A DNA stretch of 64,000 nucleotides from Axinella damicornis (GCA_963931865.1 OZ007509.1:5968882-6032881), one strand, 5' to 3'; shown: positions 24,301-39,900, numbered from the stretch's first letter. Notes: generated by a model not told the origin, from the sequence alone. Made by a program: numbers and translations.

Positions 24301-27300
24301 CATGTGCTGGTCTGTCAAAACATGTGACCAGAGAGTGTGATGTCAGAACCTACCTTCCGACAATGAACACCTGTGAGTGATATTGTTCCCCTCACCATCT
24401 CAGACCAGCGATTAACATCAGCAGTTCCCCTATCTGTTATGTACGTTAAACTGTATCTGCATCTTCTGATTGGAAGCGATTGAGTACACACTACCATGCT
24501 ACCACAATCGCTGACGCACACTCCAACTGAGACTATCAGTAAAACGTGGTGACTCAGGCACTTTCACCTTCCCCACTTGGCTGCTTAGGGATTCCCACCA
24601 TAACGTAACCACATTGCACAATAGGTACTACAGCACTTACCTTACAACTAAGTTACTTAGCCAAATCTTCGCTTTACATGCACACGCACCATTAAATTTT
24701 ATTGTCTCGAGTGGTAGTCAATACTTATTACCTGTAGACAAAGAGATGGATGCATTAATAATGGAGGTTCCTAGGCGTTCAGCTTCACAATTGTGCTGGG
24801 TTGACCTTACAGTGTTGTCTAACACTGCTGACATCTAACAATGCTGATATCTAACAAAGCCAGAGTGTATTATTCTGCTGTCAAAATGTTGCTATGCAAA
24901 ACCATTGCACTATAATTTCATACATGAAAAAAGTCTGAGTCTTAAAATTGAGGACACGCCATACTCACTCTGAGGACATGAATACACACCAGATAACACG
25001 GCAGATCATGTCTTGAACTCACTTGTGTCCTACAGTTTATACACTTTTGTAGTTTATTTGTATATGCATTTCGTTTCTGGGTTTCGAAAGCAAATAACAT
25101 AGTTATGTTACTGCTTGTGTATGATGTACGTACTTGTATTCTGATTTTAAAAAAAGGTGTAAATTATCTCGCAGTCCCAACGGTATATGCCTAATCTACA
25201 ATGATTAGTATTGCCTGTGGTGGATTGGGGCTGGCCTGGGTACAAGGCTTCCACGTGTACGTAAGGAATGTGGTAACAGGCAATTAGAGTTGATGTGTTT
25301 GATTGTTTGTCAAGCACTCTCGCGACCTTTGTACGATCAAGAACTTTGCAACATTCCAACTTTCAACTTTTGTAATTGGGCATTCCGTTTCCATTATGTG
25401 CACCCCAATTGAAACCCTGCTGCATGGTGTGTTAATGTGCTTGGTATTTTCTTTGTGATGTTTGAATTACAGCTGCAATTAATCGCTCAGATCCACCCTT
25501 GGGGTTAGAGGGATTCATGACAGCCTCTTGGTATGAGTACTATTAAACATTTAGGAGTGAAATCATGCAGAAGAGCCTCACGCGAAGCGAGCTAATACCT
25601 GTCACTATCACACTTCCGCACATTGAGACACCGATAATGTCAATGAGGAAGTTACTCTTGTATTATGGTAGTCACATTTGCAACAGTACACTATTCTGTA
25701 GCCTCGATAAAATGTGCTTAGTATTTCAGATCCATCCTTGGTATATATCCACAATAGAAGACATGTACGTAATTATTATTAGAAGTCTTTGGACAATGGT
25801 TGATGTTAGCATTGGTACGTAGATATCGGTGTCATAATTCCGGTGTTTATGCTGTACTGCGAGGGATGTGAAGTTAGAGGTGAGCTCAGTAAGGCCAATG
25901 AAGGAGACTGTGATGTTTACCCTACGGTTAATCCTCCTTATGTCTGGCAGTCACTGTCCAGTTTAGTGTCTCACCCACAATAGTAGAATTTCACTAAGCG
26001 CAGACATAACTGACCTCACACACACACTCACATGCACATATTATATGCATCAAACACTACCCCCCACACCCACACACACATACACCACACACTTTCACAA
26101 ATACACTACCTGCAAAATTACAATGGAGTCATGCTTAAAACTGTCCAGTCATTAGAAGTTCATACAGCAGATTGCAGTTGCGCTCAAATATTTGTGGATT
26201 CCTTGACCACGCAAAAAGTTAGCAGCTAGAACTTCCTGTGGGTGGAGCTTCACGGAAATCGCACTGCCCAGAATACGCAGGAGTCCGGAAGTTGAGGGTA
26301 CTTTGCATATTTGCAGAACACAGTTTCCATGAATATCCACAGAATCCGCAATGTCCGAATGGAACTGCAGTCCACTGTATGCACTCGAAAAACACGTGTG
26401 ATGTGCGAGCTTGAAAATGGCACGATTTGTATGCATTAATGTAGATCCTCTTGTTTCTTGTGGAAGCACAAGAAAATCCATGATGTGTGAGCAACTAAAT
26501 GCCTATAGACACACACACACACACACACACAAAACAACACACGATCACTCACATGCACATCACACACACACACACACACACACACATGAACACCCCACAG
26601 GCACACTCACACATACACACTCACTCACTTGCATACACACACACACACTCATGTGCACGCACATCCTGGTGCATCACATCCTCCACATATCGGGTTACTG
26701 TGGTTGCAGGTGGTCCCTAACTAGGTGTACCAAACTCCCAAGCCGTTTACCTCATGATGAAATTCATACCCTGTCCTGTTTATCACAGCCCTGTGTGTTG
26801 TCTAAAAGCCTGTGGTAGTCATTATATTATTTTTGTTTACTGGGAGATAGCTGCCAGGGCAATGCAGTGCTTGTGCATTAGATCAGAGTATGTTGACTTT
26901 ACAAGTATGTTCCCTAGTTAATATGTTCGGCTCCCCTGATGTGTGGGGATTGCATTCTTGAGGCTAGCCTGGGGTGCATTGCTCACAATCCTTCTACGTC
27001 ACAAAACTACTCTCCCCATCACAAATACCCTCCCTCCCTCCCTCCTCCCTCTATCCCTCCTTCCTCTATCCCTCCTCCCTCTATCCCTCCTCCCTCCCTC
27101 CCTCCCTCCCTCCCTCCCTCCCTCCCTCCCTCCCTCCCTCCCTCCCTCCCTCCCTCCCTCCCTCCCTCCCTCCCTCCCTCCCTCCCTCTCCTTCCTTCCC
27201 TCTCTCCCTAACATGTTACTAAAGTTACCAAGTTTATGTATTTTGGCTGGAGTGTTTGCTGGGAAACTTAATATCTTGTGAACCACCTTAACAGTCAGTT

Positions 27301-30300
27301 GAATTTCTCCTCTGTAAGTCTTGTCAGTGGCTCTTGCTTTTGCGCATGCAATATTCTTGCTTTGGTGTCCTCTTTAAATTTAGTAGTAGCCTGGGAGGTA
27401 TGGTCAATATGCTGCCTGAGCTGGAGGGCATATCCCAAGTGTGAACGTAGTTGATCGACCGTAAATCCAGGCCACGGCTCATCTGTTATAATATTATAAA
27501 CAAGGATTCTTACGAGACCAAAACAAGCATCGTCCCCAGGCCCTTTCCCGCTCCGGGTTCTTGACTGCATACTTGACCTTTGGAAGCAAGAGCGCACCAG
27601 ACCGATAAACATACAGAGTGGTACTGCAGATGAGAAACTTGAAACCCATGCATAGATTAATGCGTCTCTTGTGATGCCAGCATGAATCACCTGATCATCG
27701 CTGTCATGCTCATGTATGTTCTTGGTTTGGATAGCCATGCAGTTTATTGTGGCCAACAAATATCCATATACAAGCTTTCGATTGATTCGTGGTGCAGCTG
27801 CACTCAGATGGTAATTATGCTCCAACGGTCCGGATAGCTCTAATTTTAAAGCATGTATGCAGTTGTTATTTGTGGGTAGTATGTACGTACGTACCCTCTC
27901 CCTTCAGCAATAATTGCATTCTTCATTCTTTTTCGCGGCATTCTGTCTTACACTTGTGCTATCGTAATCCAATTCACCGCCTGATGAATGCCATGAGCTC
28001 ATTTATGAGTATTATCCGACCACTGCAAGCACATTCCAAGCACATTCCACTCCCATTGTAGTGGTTAACACAAGCTGTGCCAAGTGTGTCAACAAGTTTG
28101 CGGTTTAGCTTATTTAGGTGTCAGCAGTTCCTTTTTATTTAGTGAGAGAGTGCAGCTATGGCTACGTAATTTACCCTATGAAGTAATGGCCTTTGAGTAT
28201 ACTCGGCTAGTCGTTGTCATAATTTACAACTTGTGTTTTGAGGGTATTTTGGTGATCAATCATCTCCCAAAATCAGAGCAATCTCATTGTCTTTCACCGC
28301 TATCAGGGTATTGCAGTGATGCTTGTGTGCAAAGCTGCAGCAACTTAAGGTAGCATTATACCTTAAGGGTTGCTGTGGAACATTTTACTTTGTTTCGCGT
28401 TAACAGAGGACCACAGTCTTTGCTGCACGAGTAAAACCTTCCTGATGAAATGATGATGAAGCCGTTCCCCCCCCACCACCACCACTCACACACACACAAA
28501 GGCTACTTTTGAATTCATGCTGTTGAGTACCTTCCTTTGGTACATACCCTTGGATGGCATCTAGATGATGAGTGGTCTTGTAGTCAGGCCTTCTCACCCC
28601 AGTGCTTGTTGCTTGCGTGGAGGAAGGCCTATCCACCTAACATCCAAGTGAGCTTTACAAGGCCTTCCCTGTGTTAGTACTCTGTGTTAGTACTGCAAGT
28701 GACGAATGTGGGGGTGAGAAGGCCTGGGTACGAGGCTAGGAAGACAGTTCGTAATAATAATTTGTTACTATTGGCTTCAGGAAACACTTGAACGTAGAGG
28801 GTAATTGAAAGTATGATTTATGAAACCTGTGTGTGTAGTTGTGGGTCTGACCACCTAGTGCAACAGCATCCTCTGTGGTTCAGTGGCAGCAACAGAACAT
28901 CTGCTGTGAATCAGTGCAGTCCTCAGTACATACCACCATGACTTCACTGGAAGCTTTGGTAATTCTCTGTGTGACCGACCTCCTGGATGCTAAATCGTCT
29001 CCGTCTTGCATCTTTTCCAACTCAACAACACAGCATTACATTATTACGGTTGATCTGACGTCATGGTAGTACCGTATCATGTATAAAACCCTCCCTGGCC
29101 TTCCTTCCCTAATGTGTGAGAAAAATTCTGGGACAGAGGGCTTGGGTGCTACATGGATTAGCCCAGGTGGTTGTGGTCAGATGGACCAGGTAGAGTAAAT
29201 ACAGTCTAGCTGCTAGCCCCTCTCCGCCCGGCCGGTCAAGCGGGAGTGCGGCTTCGCCGCGTGCCCGCTTGACCGGCCGGGCGGAGAGCTAGGGGCTAGC
29301 GGCTAGACTAGAGTAAATTGAGAATCCATTGCAGTAGCATCCTGTGTGGTTCAGTGGTGGCCAATCAAACAGTCCTGGCAGTAACCTGGTGAATGGAGTA
29401 GCAGACCTGCCCAAACACCTGAGTTTGGTGGATAGCTAACTCAATGGAATAGCAGGCTATTGAAGTGCAGGAACACCTGCAGTTTTGGTCAGTATGGCTA
29501 GCTGGTTAGCATAACAGCTGTTTATCCCAGTAAATAAATGGCAGACTACGATATCGGGACACCTGCAGTTTAGGGTCCAGTCAATGACTTGTGTAGCCTC
29601 GTTTCCAGGCCTCACCTCGCTTGCAGCAGTACTGCAAGCAATGAAAAGCTGGACAGGGCACTGCAACAATGAAAAGCTGGCCTGGGGCCTGGGAACGAGG
29701 CTACGTATGACTTGTGCACATAGACGTTCTGTGGGATTCCCTGACCTTTCACCTCCGAGTCCTGTTAGAAGGTCGTAGTATTGCCAAGGGGCCTCGGAAG
29801 CCAAACTAAGAGCACCTAAATTTAGACATTTCCTTGGAGGACCTCCCTGGGAACAGAATGGTTTTTTTGGAATTGTACACAGCTGCACAAACCATTGTTG
29901 AGCTTTATCACAAACTATCATAGTATCAGTGTTGCTGTGGTGATGGGAAGTCCTAATGGCTGCACAGTTTGGTGAAAGAGTGTCACATGCCCCCAGATAG
30001 CAGATAGCTCAGACCAGTCCCCTCCACTGGTTGAGACAGCATCAGTTTACACTGCATCCTCTTATCCTCTTTGTGTAGAGTACACAGGTATCACTACTCA
30101 CACTCTCTGGTGTTCTTAGTCATTGTCCTTCTAATCCCATGCCAGTTGCCACCTCATTGTCGGCTTGCCCTCTATCTCTGTCTTACCCAGGTTGTGGTCG
30201 GTGGGTATTACGCTAGGGACGGGAAGATGTGCCTGCGGGCGGACTCTAATGTCTACTACGGTGAGAGTGTAGTAGTGAGTGAGTGTAGTGTGAGTGAGTG

Positions 30301-33300
30301 AGTGTGTGAGTGAGTGTAGTGTGAGTGAGTGAGTGTGTGAGTGAGTGTAGTGTGAGTGAGTGAGTGTGTGAGTGAGTGTAGTGTGAGTGAGTGAGTGAGT
30401 GAGTGTGTGTAGTGTGAGTGAGTGAGTGTGTGAGTGAATATGTATGGTACGTACTAGTCTCTGCCCCAGACCCAAACCAGCCCGAGCACGGATCGCTTCC
30501 AGATACCTGAAACTAGTATGGTACTTGAGAACCGGAATGCTACAGTACTTATGTCGAGACCATAACTCCTACGTGTGTCTTGACATACGTGTAGTAGACA
30601 CACCAAAGTGAGAAGCACGCCAAAAGTGGTACGATGCTCGAGAGGTGGGATGCAACAGTTTGGTTGAGGCCTTAACTCCTTATGATCATTAATTGTTGTC
30701 TGTTGCCTAGGCAACATATTATTATCGCCTCTACCCATTCTACTTTGCCAAAGTTTTGGTTGCTAAGCAACTGACACTTGAGATTGTTTATACTCAGCAA
30801 GTGTCATGTTGCAAGTAGCTCTTGGACTTTGAGGTAATGTAAGAAATCCACTTAAGACTTTTGTTGATATTGGTGGACAGGAAAGACAGATTAATGCCGC
30901 ATGCCAGTGCCAACGCCTACGTACCTGCAGCTCTAGTGCTTCGACACTATTGTATGGCATTGATACTATTGTATGGCATTGATATTATTGTATGGCAGTG
31001 GTACTATTGTATGGCATTGATATTATTGTATGGCAGTGGTACTATTGTATGGCATTGACCTTTGGATTCTGATTGGTACAGGGCTGCGCTATGTTGGGCC
31101 TCCTGTGCGGGTTTCATCCAGGATTAAATTGTTTGGGGAAGCTCAGTGCTTGGACTGGGCATGTGGGTGTGCTTAACTAGCTGTGTTGCTTGCTTTTTGG
31201 GGGTTGTTGTCGTGTTGTCATTACACTGTTTGTGGTTGTTGTCCATCCATGTCTCAATAGTTTGATCTGCATCTGTTTGGTGGGGAAGCTCTGCCCCCAA
31301 CTCAGGGCCGTAGGAGTAGGTGCGGCAGGTGCGGTGGCCGCCGGACTAATAATATGCTCAGTCTGGCTAGCAAGTTGTTGAATCTTGTAGTTTCATCCCA
31401 AGATTGCACCAGAAACGCTCTCAGAAGGTCTAAAATTCAAAATTTTCCTGGGGGAGGACCCCCCCCAGACCCCCCTATGTGACGCGCTTCGCGCACTTGC
31501 TATGCTTCTTGGTCGGCGCGCCATTGCGCTGCCAAGATCTCATCACTCAAAAGCACTCTCCGCCTGACAAAACTAAAATTGCTTCCTACAGGCCTGCAAC
31601 TGGCGGTTACCCTGCATGCAGGGATGTAACAAGTGGAATAGCCATTCACGGCTGTGTGTGACTATGTGACAGCACAGTTGAATCTCCTGTACCCTTGATG
31701 AAAGTACACCTAAATTGTTTGCAAGGGTATATAGTCACTAGTCACCCATTCTTGTTTACCAGTCAGCTACTTCCCATGCACACTGATGCACGTGGGACAC
31801 ATCCCATCTGCATTCTCATCCCACGCAAGTGCTGTATATGCACTCATGTGTAAATGCAATCGTGTGAGACTTTCATCGGCTCTCTTTTACAATGAGTGTA
31901 GTCTCGTTCCCAGGCCACCCTGGGAACAACTACAATAAGTGTGCAGTGTACATTTCCTAGCCTTGTTCCCAGTCCCACGCCCAGCTTTTCGTCACTTGCA
32001 GTACGGTAAAGCGGGGAGGGCCTGGTACATCTTCAAGGGTAGAAAGGGGTAGAAAGACCGGAAGGAAGCGTGGGCGTACATGGGTCTCAGAACAGCAAGA
32101 AGAGCGAAGGTACCAGGTAACATACCACACGTATCTAGCTAGCGGGGGGCGACTGTCATACTCACCGAGAGTTGAACGCGTAGATGGTTGAATAACACGC
32201 AAAATGTAGCGTCTTCATTTTGAAAATTTTGCCATTTTTCAATTACGTCATGCTCACGTGAGAAGATGTACCAGGCCCTCCCCGCTTTACCGTACTGCAA
32301 GCGACGAAAAGCTGGGCGTGGGACTGGGTACGAGGCTATACATTTCCCATGAACCAGCAGTGAACCATAAGTCATATGGGTGCATGCTGAAGGCTGTGTT
32401 GCCTATTATAGTCATGTGTGAATATTATCATCACTTATTGTAAATTAGTATCACCTTTCAGGACTGCCTATGGCTTTGCCCTAGCCTCCTTCCAAGGCCT
32501 TCGGCAGGACCTTTACTGCTTTGATTACTTATTACAGTTGCACCCCACCCCCCCCCCCACGTATGTCTACCTGATGTCACACTTGGCGAGATCTCCCAGG
32601 CCTTCCCCCTCCGTATTTGCATACTGCATTCCTTGCCGCTTCAACCATTTGTTTCTTGCCACTTCATTCATTACCGAAGCCATTGTTAACGAACTCCACC
32701 AGCAAAGTGTCACGAGCATTTTGTCCACTTTAGCAGCCACTATTCCCTAATTTGCTAAGTGGCTGCCTTGATAGAATGGAATGTGCCAAATTTTTTTGTC
32801 TTGTTTATTCAATGGTGAGTGGTTGATGTGCTGCTATATACTAGCCAGTGCTCTGTGCAACCCTGGACACTAGTTACACATGCCATAGAGAGGGGACCTC
32901 CCTGGGACTTCCATACATATGTAGATACACCACCTGTCTAACCAACATACCTGTGAAGGTGGTTGTTATCCAACCTAAATTGGTAAGTGAAAAACTTGGA
33001 TATAATTTTTGATTACAGCTGCTAGTCTTCAGCCTGGTTCTCAGTGCAGACCACCCCTATGTGTCTTAGCCTCGTACCCAGGCCCTTGCACGGAACGCGG
33101 AAGAGGGCCTGGTGACACTTGGCAAAGTTCCCGTATGTGCTCATTGCGTAAGCAATTACATTCCTTACTTGGATGCATTCGAAATCACGCGGAAGGTAGC
33201 TGTTGGTGATGGCTAAGTAGAAAGTCCTTGTCAAGGAGCGACCAGAGGTGAGTCTTGAAGGCTACAACAGCAGTTTTATCAAACGGCTACACTTTTCACG

Positions 33301-35346
33301 GGGTAAAGAATGTAATTACTACGCAGTAATTGGCAATGGACGAACGTGATTCACCTACCCGAAATCAAGACTGCTGAGCTCAACACATACGGGAGTGTCA
33401 CCAGGCCCACTTCCACGTTCCACGTGTGGGCCAGGGTATGAGGCAGTATGTGTCTACCCTCTAATTAAGGTCACTGCAGGTGGCTATATCTCTCTGGCCT
33501 TAGGGATCAAAGACTGGACGTGGGAAGGCCTGGGAACAAGGCTTGGCTGTCTTGGGTCTGGTCCCTGGGTTTTCCTGTCAGCAGATGGGCAATTTGTGGG
33601 CACCCTTACTCATGAATAGGCTGTAGCTACTGGTTGTAATTTGTGTCTGGAAGCCATTGGTGTAACCAAATAAGTACAGTACCGGGCACTAGTCTTGGCC
33701 CCAGACCCAAACCAACCCCAGCTCAGGTTGCTTGGCGTGATACTGGAAGTGATCTGCGCTGGGGTTGGTTTGGGTCTGGGGCCGAGACTAATAGTACGCA
33801 AATACATCTGTTGTACGTACCCTCACACAAAAATGATAATTAAACCTCTCTAATTTGGAAGCTAACTCTAATCCTACGTAAGTTAGTGGTAACATAATAT
33901 TTGGAAGTACAAAATGTCCTGTGACACCAACCAAGCAATCTCACCATGACATCATGTGTATGAGGCTGTGGAATGCTATTTATACCAGGTGTGCACCGAC
34001 CGTGTCCTGCACCCAACTATCCAGGTATGGTACAGAGGCATGTTATACTTGTGAGGTTGTAGTTATCTGCCAGTGGCTATGATTTTAGGACTTCCATGGA
34101 AGATGGTATGCAGTGGCTATTGATAGGAACTACTGATGTGCATACATAGTAATTATATGGCATCCTAAGTTTATCAAAATTGCTGTGTTCATGTAGTGAA
34201 ACAAAGAATCTTAAGTTCTAAAACGGGTATGTTAAACTGTTATTAATAATGCTGATCCACCCCTGGAGTGCTGTCCGCCAAATGAATGCTGTCTGGGGTA
34301 TTGTTTCAGGAAGTGCATTGTCTGCTGGCCACTCTATCCCCTATCATGTTACACCCAGGTGTGGTGTCCTCCCCTCTATACCTCATTCATGAACAAGCTA
34401 CCACCCATTCAGCACAATTATGAATCTCACCTCTGAAGTAGTCCCCGGGTTCCAACTTTCACCTTTCGAATGTTTTCCCCCATAAGGCTGTACATGTAAA
34501 CTAGGGTCTGCCTGCTCAACTTTATGCAGTGTTTCATCTTGGAGGGGAATTACAAACCTTATTAGGAGTGTCAGGAGGGAAGCTCTTAGATGTAGAATCC
34601 GCCTAATTTCAACAGGAAGTCTGTTCCTAATTACCCATATCCCCTTGCAGTGAAAAATAAGGGGCTTTCCGTATTCTGTTGGCTGGAGCAGTGGCTTTGC
34701 TTCTTGGTGACATGGAGACTCACAATTTTGGCAATACAAAACACTTGGTTCATAATTATCACAACCATGAATCCTGGGTAGTGACAGGCAGTTGTGAATG
34801 TCACAATGAGTCAATGACTAGATGGTTATCAGGGTATTATCTGACAAGTGTTTAGTAATACCCAGGTCATGATTTCTTTCGGTCTTCTGTCTGCCTGTGC
34901 TGCAGTGCTGGCTTACCTGGTGATGTTTAGGCTTGAGGAGCTGGGCATGGGACACTTCAAGAGGCTGGTGAACACACAGCACACTGGCAAGATGCACAAG
35001 GTAGGGATGAGGTGCGGTACCATTGAACACACATCAAATAGACACATCCATGCAAAGGAATCTTGCAAAGCCCTTTGTGCTCTGCATGAGAGGAGCCCTC
35101 ATCCTGTCAATCCCTGAGGGAACAGATGAGACGAGTTGGCCAGCATTCCTCATCTCACTGTAAACGAAGACTTGCACCTGTTAATAATTATGTCATTTCA
35201 GAGCACAATCAGTAATCTACGTGCTATTGTTTTGTTCCAATTTCAGTTTCTCAGTTTCCTTTTTGACAAGAAGAACTTAAAAGGGTGGATCCGAGATGAG
35301 GTAGGTGAAGTCACGCACACATGCGCATACAACGTACATACATGTA

Positions 35347-35412
<66 letters not shown>

Positions 35413-36945
35413 CCTTTCCATTCATCTAACCACCTTCCCCTCCTCAGTGGTGCAGAGTATACGACCAGAGCTTTGTAGACAAAAATCTGATGTCACCAAT
35501 GCTACGGTACGTCCCTCATTGCAATAACTTCATGCAGAGTATTAGGTTGTGCTAGTACGCCCACACAACAGACGTATTTTGTCGTCTACACTAGGCATAA
35601 AGCTGGGAAGTGTGGAGCTCATGGTTTCATTGGTGGTTGGGTATATCGTTCAGATTTGTATTCATACTGCAAAGTTTACAGTTTGAAGTACCAGACATCC
35701 GTCATTACAATAATTTTGAAGTATTAGGTTTCCAGTGCTCCCACACAGCTGACGTATTCTGCCCTCTGCACTAGGCTGGAAAAAAATACTGGTAACTTGG
35801 GAGCAGCTGGTTTCATGGGTGATTAGGCATTTCATTCAGGAGTCTTGTTCATACTACGTACAAAGTGTACAGTTTGAAGTACCGTACATCCGTTGCTACA
35901 CTGGTGACTATAAAGGTTCCAAGTGCACCCACACAACAGACATGTTTTACTTAGCAAAAAACTGGGAACTGGGGGGGCTCATGGTTTCATGGGTGGTTAG
36001 GCATTCCATTCAGAGTCTTGTTCATACTACGAAGTGTACAGTTTGAAGTACCGTACATCCATTGCTACAGTACCGGTGACTTAGGTTTCAAGTGCACCTA
36101 GCCTCGTACCCAGGCTCTGCGGCCTGGGTACGAGGCTAAAGTGCACTCACACAACAGACATGTTTTACTAAGCAAAAAAAAACCTGGGGACTTGGGGGGC
36201 TCATGGTTTCATGGGTGACTGTAGGTATATCGGTACAATCGTTTAGATTCCTATTCATGATAGTTTGAGCTGTCGATGTGGAACAGAATGTGCACATGTT
36301 AATGGATATTTGTTGCATATTCAACCTAGCTCCATTCCCAGGCCATTCCCACCACCAGTATTTGATCACTTGTAGTATTCAAGTACGTAAGGCTCATTGT
36401 TCGGCGCGTCTTCGGCACATCATATGCTTCGGCACGCGTGGCGTGGCATTGGTGAAATCTAGACCTTTAACAGCCAGGTGGCTCTGCTTGTGTGATGTTT
36501 CCCTCACCTTGTGGCTATGTCCACATGGGAGGATCTGTGTCTGGGGGATGCTGTCACACTCCATTGACGGTGCCCCATCACCTCTCCCCCTCCCTGCACA
36601 ATCTTCATGGGCCATTACCCTCCAAGTGGTAATCAGCACAAAAACATTGCATCCCACTCGCCCAGTACATGCCTGGCTGAGTAATTGGCCTGCACTGAAG
36701 CCGCTTGCACCCACCGGTGTGTGGGTCTCCTTAATAAACAAGTTAGGGTACATGATGGCAGCTACGCAAGGCTTCTGCTTATCCAGCTTGTGGGCTAACG
36801 AGATAAGAGGTTGATGGTTAGGTGGTTTTGCTTGAGTGGTTGAGTCTGTCCCCCGGTGTGTAGGCATAGAAGGGGGCTTCAATGGCTCAGCTGCAGACTA
36901 AGATTCCACAGTGGAAGATAAAGAGTTCATTATCTCAAGCATGCA

Positions 36946-36981
<36 letters not shown>

Positions 36982-39900
36982 AACAATCCCTTGCTTGCTG
37001 CCGATACGGATACGGTCGCGCGCACCAGGCTGCCTGTGCACTAAGTAGGCACTGTGAGCCAGTGCAACCCATACTCCTGGAGCCAAGGCTAAGGGCTCGC
37101 AGGAGGACCAACCATGCCTCCCAGTTTTTTGGGGTGTGGGCACCCGAAGTCCCACCTGGACCCATGAACTGGTACATGAGACAACCGGCCAAGCATGCAT
37201 ACACTGAGTTCCTTCTCATAGTGCCCACTGAAGTTTTGATGATATCTTCACAAACAGATCACATTTAGCCATATGATGTTTATTTGAAGTCCACTGTGTG
37301 TAGTCAGTTTGGAAACCGGGTCCATCGTGTGTACCTGGGAGGAATGGAGGGGTGTTCCTGGTCTGGAGATTTTGTTCACACTAGCTATGCAGCTGAGTTT
37401 ACAGTTTCTTTGCACAGCAGCGTAGCAATACATACATGCCTAGCCTATTGAAAGGAAGTGAGATTCTGACTACACAGCCACTGTGCAGCTGAATTATTGA
37501 CTCCACCCTCATAGTTCAACGTGTGCTCTCTTTACGTAAACCACACTGAACCCACATTCACATCCATCACAGGGTACACATCAGATTTTCACGTTTGAGT
37601 TGAAATACAAAAAAATTCATGCACCACCTACGTACGTACGTAGCAGCCAGTTCATAACATCCACAGCACCTTGGTTTTGGTAATCAAGGCTACTGTGACT
37701 TTGCAGCCTAAACGTTTGTACCGGTATTGATGACAATGGTTGGTTCGCTTTGCTTCCCATGCCTTGTAAGGGAGTGTTACACTCTAGTTAACAAGACCTT
37801 GTAGCCCACCGACCAACACGCAGTGGGAGGATTGTACCTCATTGGCCGTGCTGTCCCAGCTGGTATGGTACAAATCATGATCTTGGATATATGGGTTTAT
37901 TACATAACTCTCCTAGACCTTGTTTGGCTAACCTAGAATTCCAGGATTTTGTTGCTGTGCATGGCAATCTCTTGTACTTGCTTGTACCCCATTGGTCGCC
38001 ATGCAGATAGACTGCATCTTGTACCCCATTGGTCGCCATGCAGATAGACTGCATCGAAGTAAATCAGCCCACACTAAAATAATGTACACCCAACACTACT
38101 TGCACATGCAGTGAATAGCGTCCTCCATTACCATAGTCACATATGTGCAGTTTCATTCTCCCAACTTCTTGCTCTCATCTCTGACCTGGAATCAACTGCC
38201 GCCAATGCAGTAGCCATTCTGTAGTGCATGCCATCTAGGCCTAAATTGGCTTGCTCTAATTCCATCTTAAGCAATTCCAGTATACGTAGCGTGCATATAT
38301 AGTCAAGTGTTGCTGTGCCACCCGGTGCAGGTTTGATGCTGAGATGGAGGAGTTTATCCAGCAGCTCTCAGACAAGCTGGCCAACAGAGGACAGCAGAGA
38401 CAACAGGCCAAACCAGTCACAGGTACTCACGCGTAGTTTAGCCTGTTCCCAGGCTCCCTCCTCAAAACTGAGGAGAGAGCCTGGAATGAGGCTACGTGCA
38501 TGAAGTTAAGGTTCCGGATACCCACGTGTAGTCAATTAAGTTGGTGTAACTTCCACATTTTACAACTAATCTGGAGCTCGCTCAGGCTCACCCCACTGGT
38601 TGATGCACTATGAAGTACAAGAGAAATGTACCATTGGATACTGTGGAGATCAGCTACACAAGCACTAGGTACATGCACTGTATGTGGTCGTCGTACGATC
38701 CAGTCACAAGCGTTTCTTTTGATGTCAAACCTTGCAGATGGTAAAAGCAGTAATCTCTAGAGAAGCTATCTGCATCACAAGTGCATGCAAGCTGCATTAC
38801 AGCAAGAATTACACCCCTGATGTATGTAAAGGATGTACCTAGCTAGAAACATCATACATGTAAAACATGCAGAAATAGCAAATGGAGCCAAGAACAGGGT
38901 CTGGATTTCAGTGGCAGAGATTTAAAGCCAATCATATTAAGGGTACCCTCCCTCCCTCCCTCCCTCCCTCCCTCCCTCCCTCCCTCCCTCCCTCCCTCCC
39001 TCCCTCCCTCCCTCCCTCCCTCCCTCCCTCCCTCCCTCCCTCCCTCCCTCCCTCCCTCCCTCCCTCCCTCCCTCCCTCCCTCCCTCCCTCCCTCCCTCCC
39101 TCCCTCCCTCCCTCCCTCCCTCCCTCCCTCCCTCCCCCCTCCCCCCCCCCTCCCTCCCTCCCTCCCTCCCTCCCTCCCTCCCTCCCTCCCCCCTCCCACC
39201 CTCGCCTCCTCTCCTCATTTTTCCTCAGAGGCAAAGCCATTCAATCTCACCAGACCCAGGCCCCGCAGTGTACCCACACCAGAGAGGGTGAGTTGTAAGA
39301 TGGGCACTCCAGGTAGAGTTGAAGTAGAGGCATGTACACATAGTGTAGCCTGTAGGGCCATTGGGTTTGACCGTATTGCACTGTTCCTACGTACGTTATG
39401 GTACTTTAATGCGAAATGTCTGTCCCTCTTTTATCATCAGATTCCTACACTGACTGTCTACAGACCGGTAAGTACACCACATGCATTGCTTGGTTCCTCT
39501 CCCTTCCTCCCTCCTCTCAAACCACCCCCCTCCCCCCACACCCCTCATCCCTACCCCTCATCCCTCCCACTCACTCCCACTCCTCACCCCACTCCCCACC
39601 CCTCTACCCCTCCATCCCTCTTACTTTCCACCCCCCATTCCTCCATCCCTCTTGCTTCCCACTCCTCCCTGGCCCGAATTCAAAGAATGGGAGGAGGGAG
39701 TGTAATGTGGTCCTCAGGTGTTGATCAATCATTGAGGCAGTGTTGTGAACCCCAACACTGGGTAGGAAAGCCTGACGATGAGGGAAGGGAGAGTCAGGTG
39801 CATCGGTGGGAAGCGGACAGTGCATTCATTGCATTGAGCCCAAGGCGAGGCGTGAAGCCATATGCATATGTGCTTGTCCTCACTGTTCTCGGGAGAGCCT

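Noticed and set aside
26939..27286. Pro/Ser/Leu-rich and Gly/Arg-rich proteins
   Set aside because: These are translations of (CCCT)n in all frames on both strands. The same applies to 38852-39298 and 41202-41580.
34310..34355. Extra CFAP99 exon reading EVHCLLATLSPIMLHP
   Set aside because: Exons three and four join directly in phase and match the family order without it.
34398..34814. 138-codon frame on the minus strand
   Set aside because: No recognised motif or convincing splice signals. It lies in an intron of the plus-strand gene.
35243..35429. His/Thr and Cys/Val repeat proteins
   Set aside because: They are translations of a (CA)n microsatellite on both strands.
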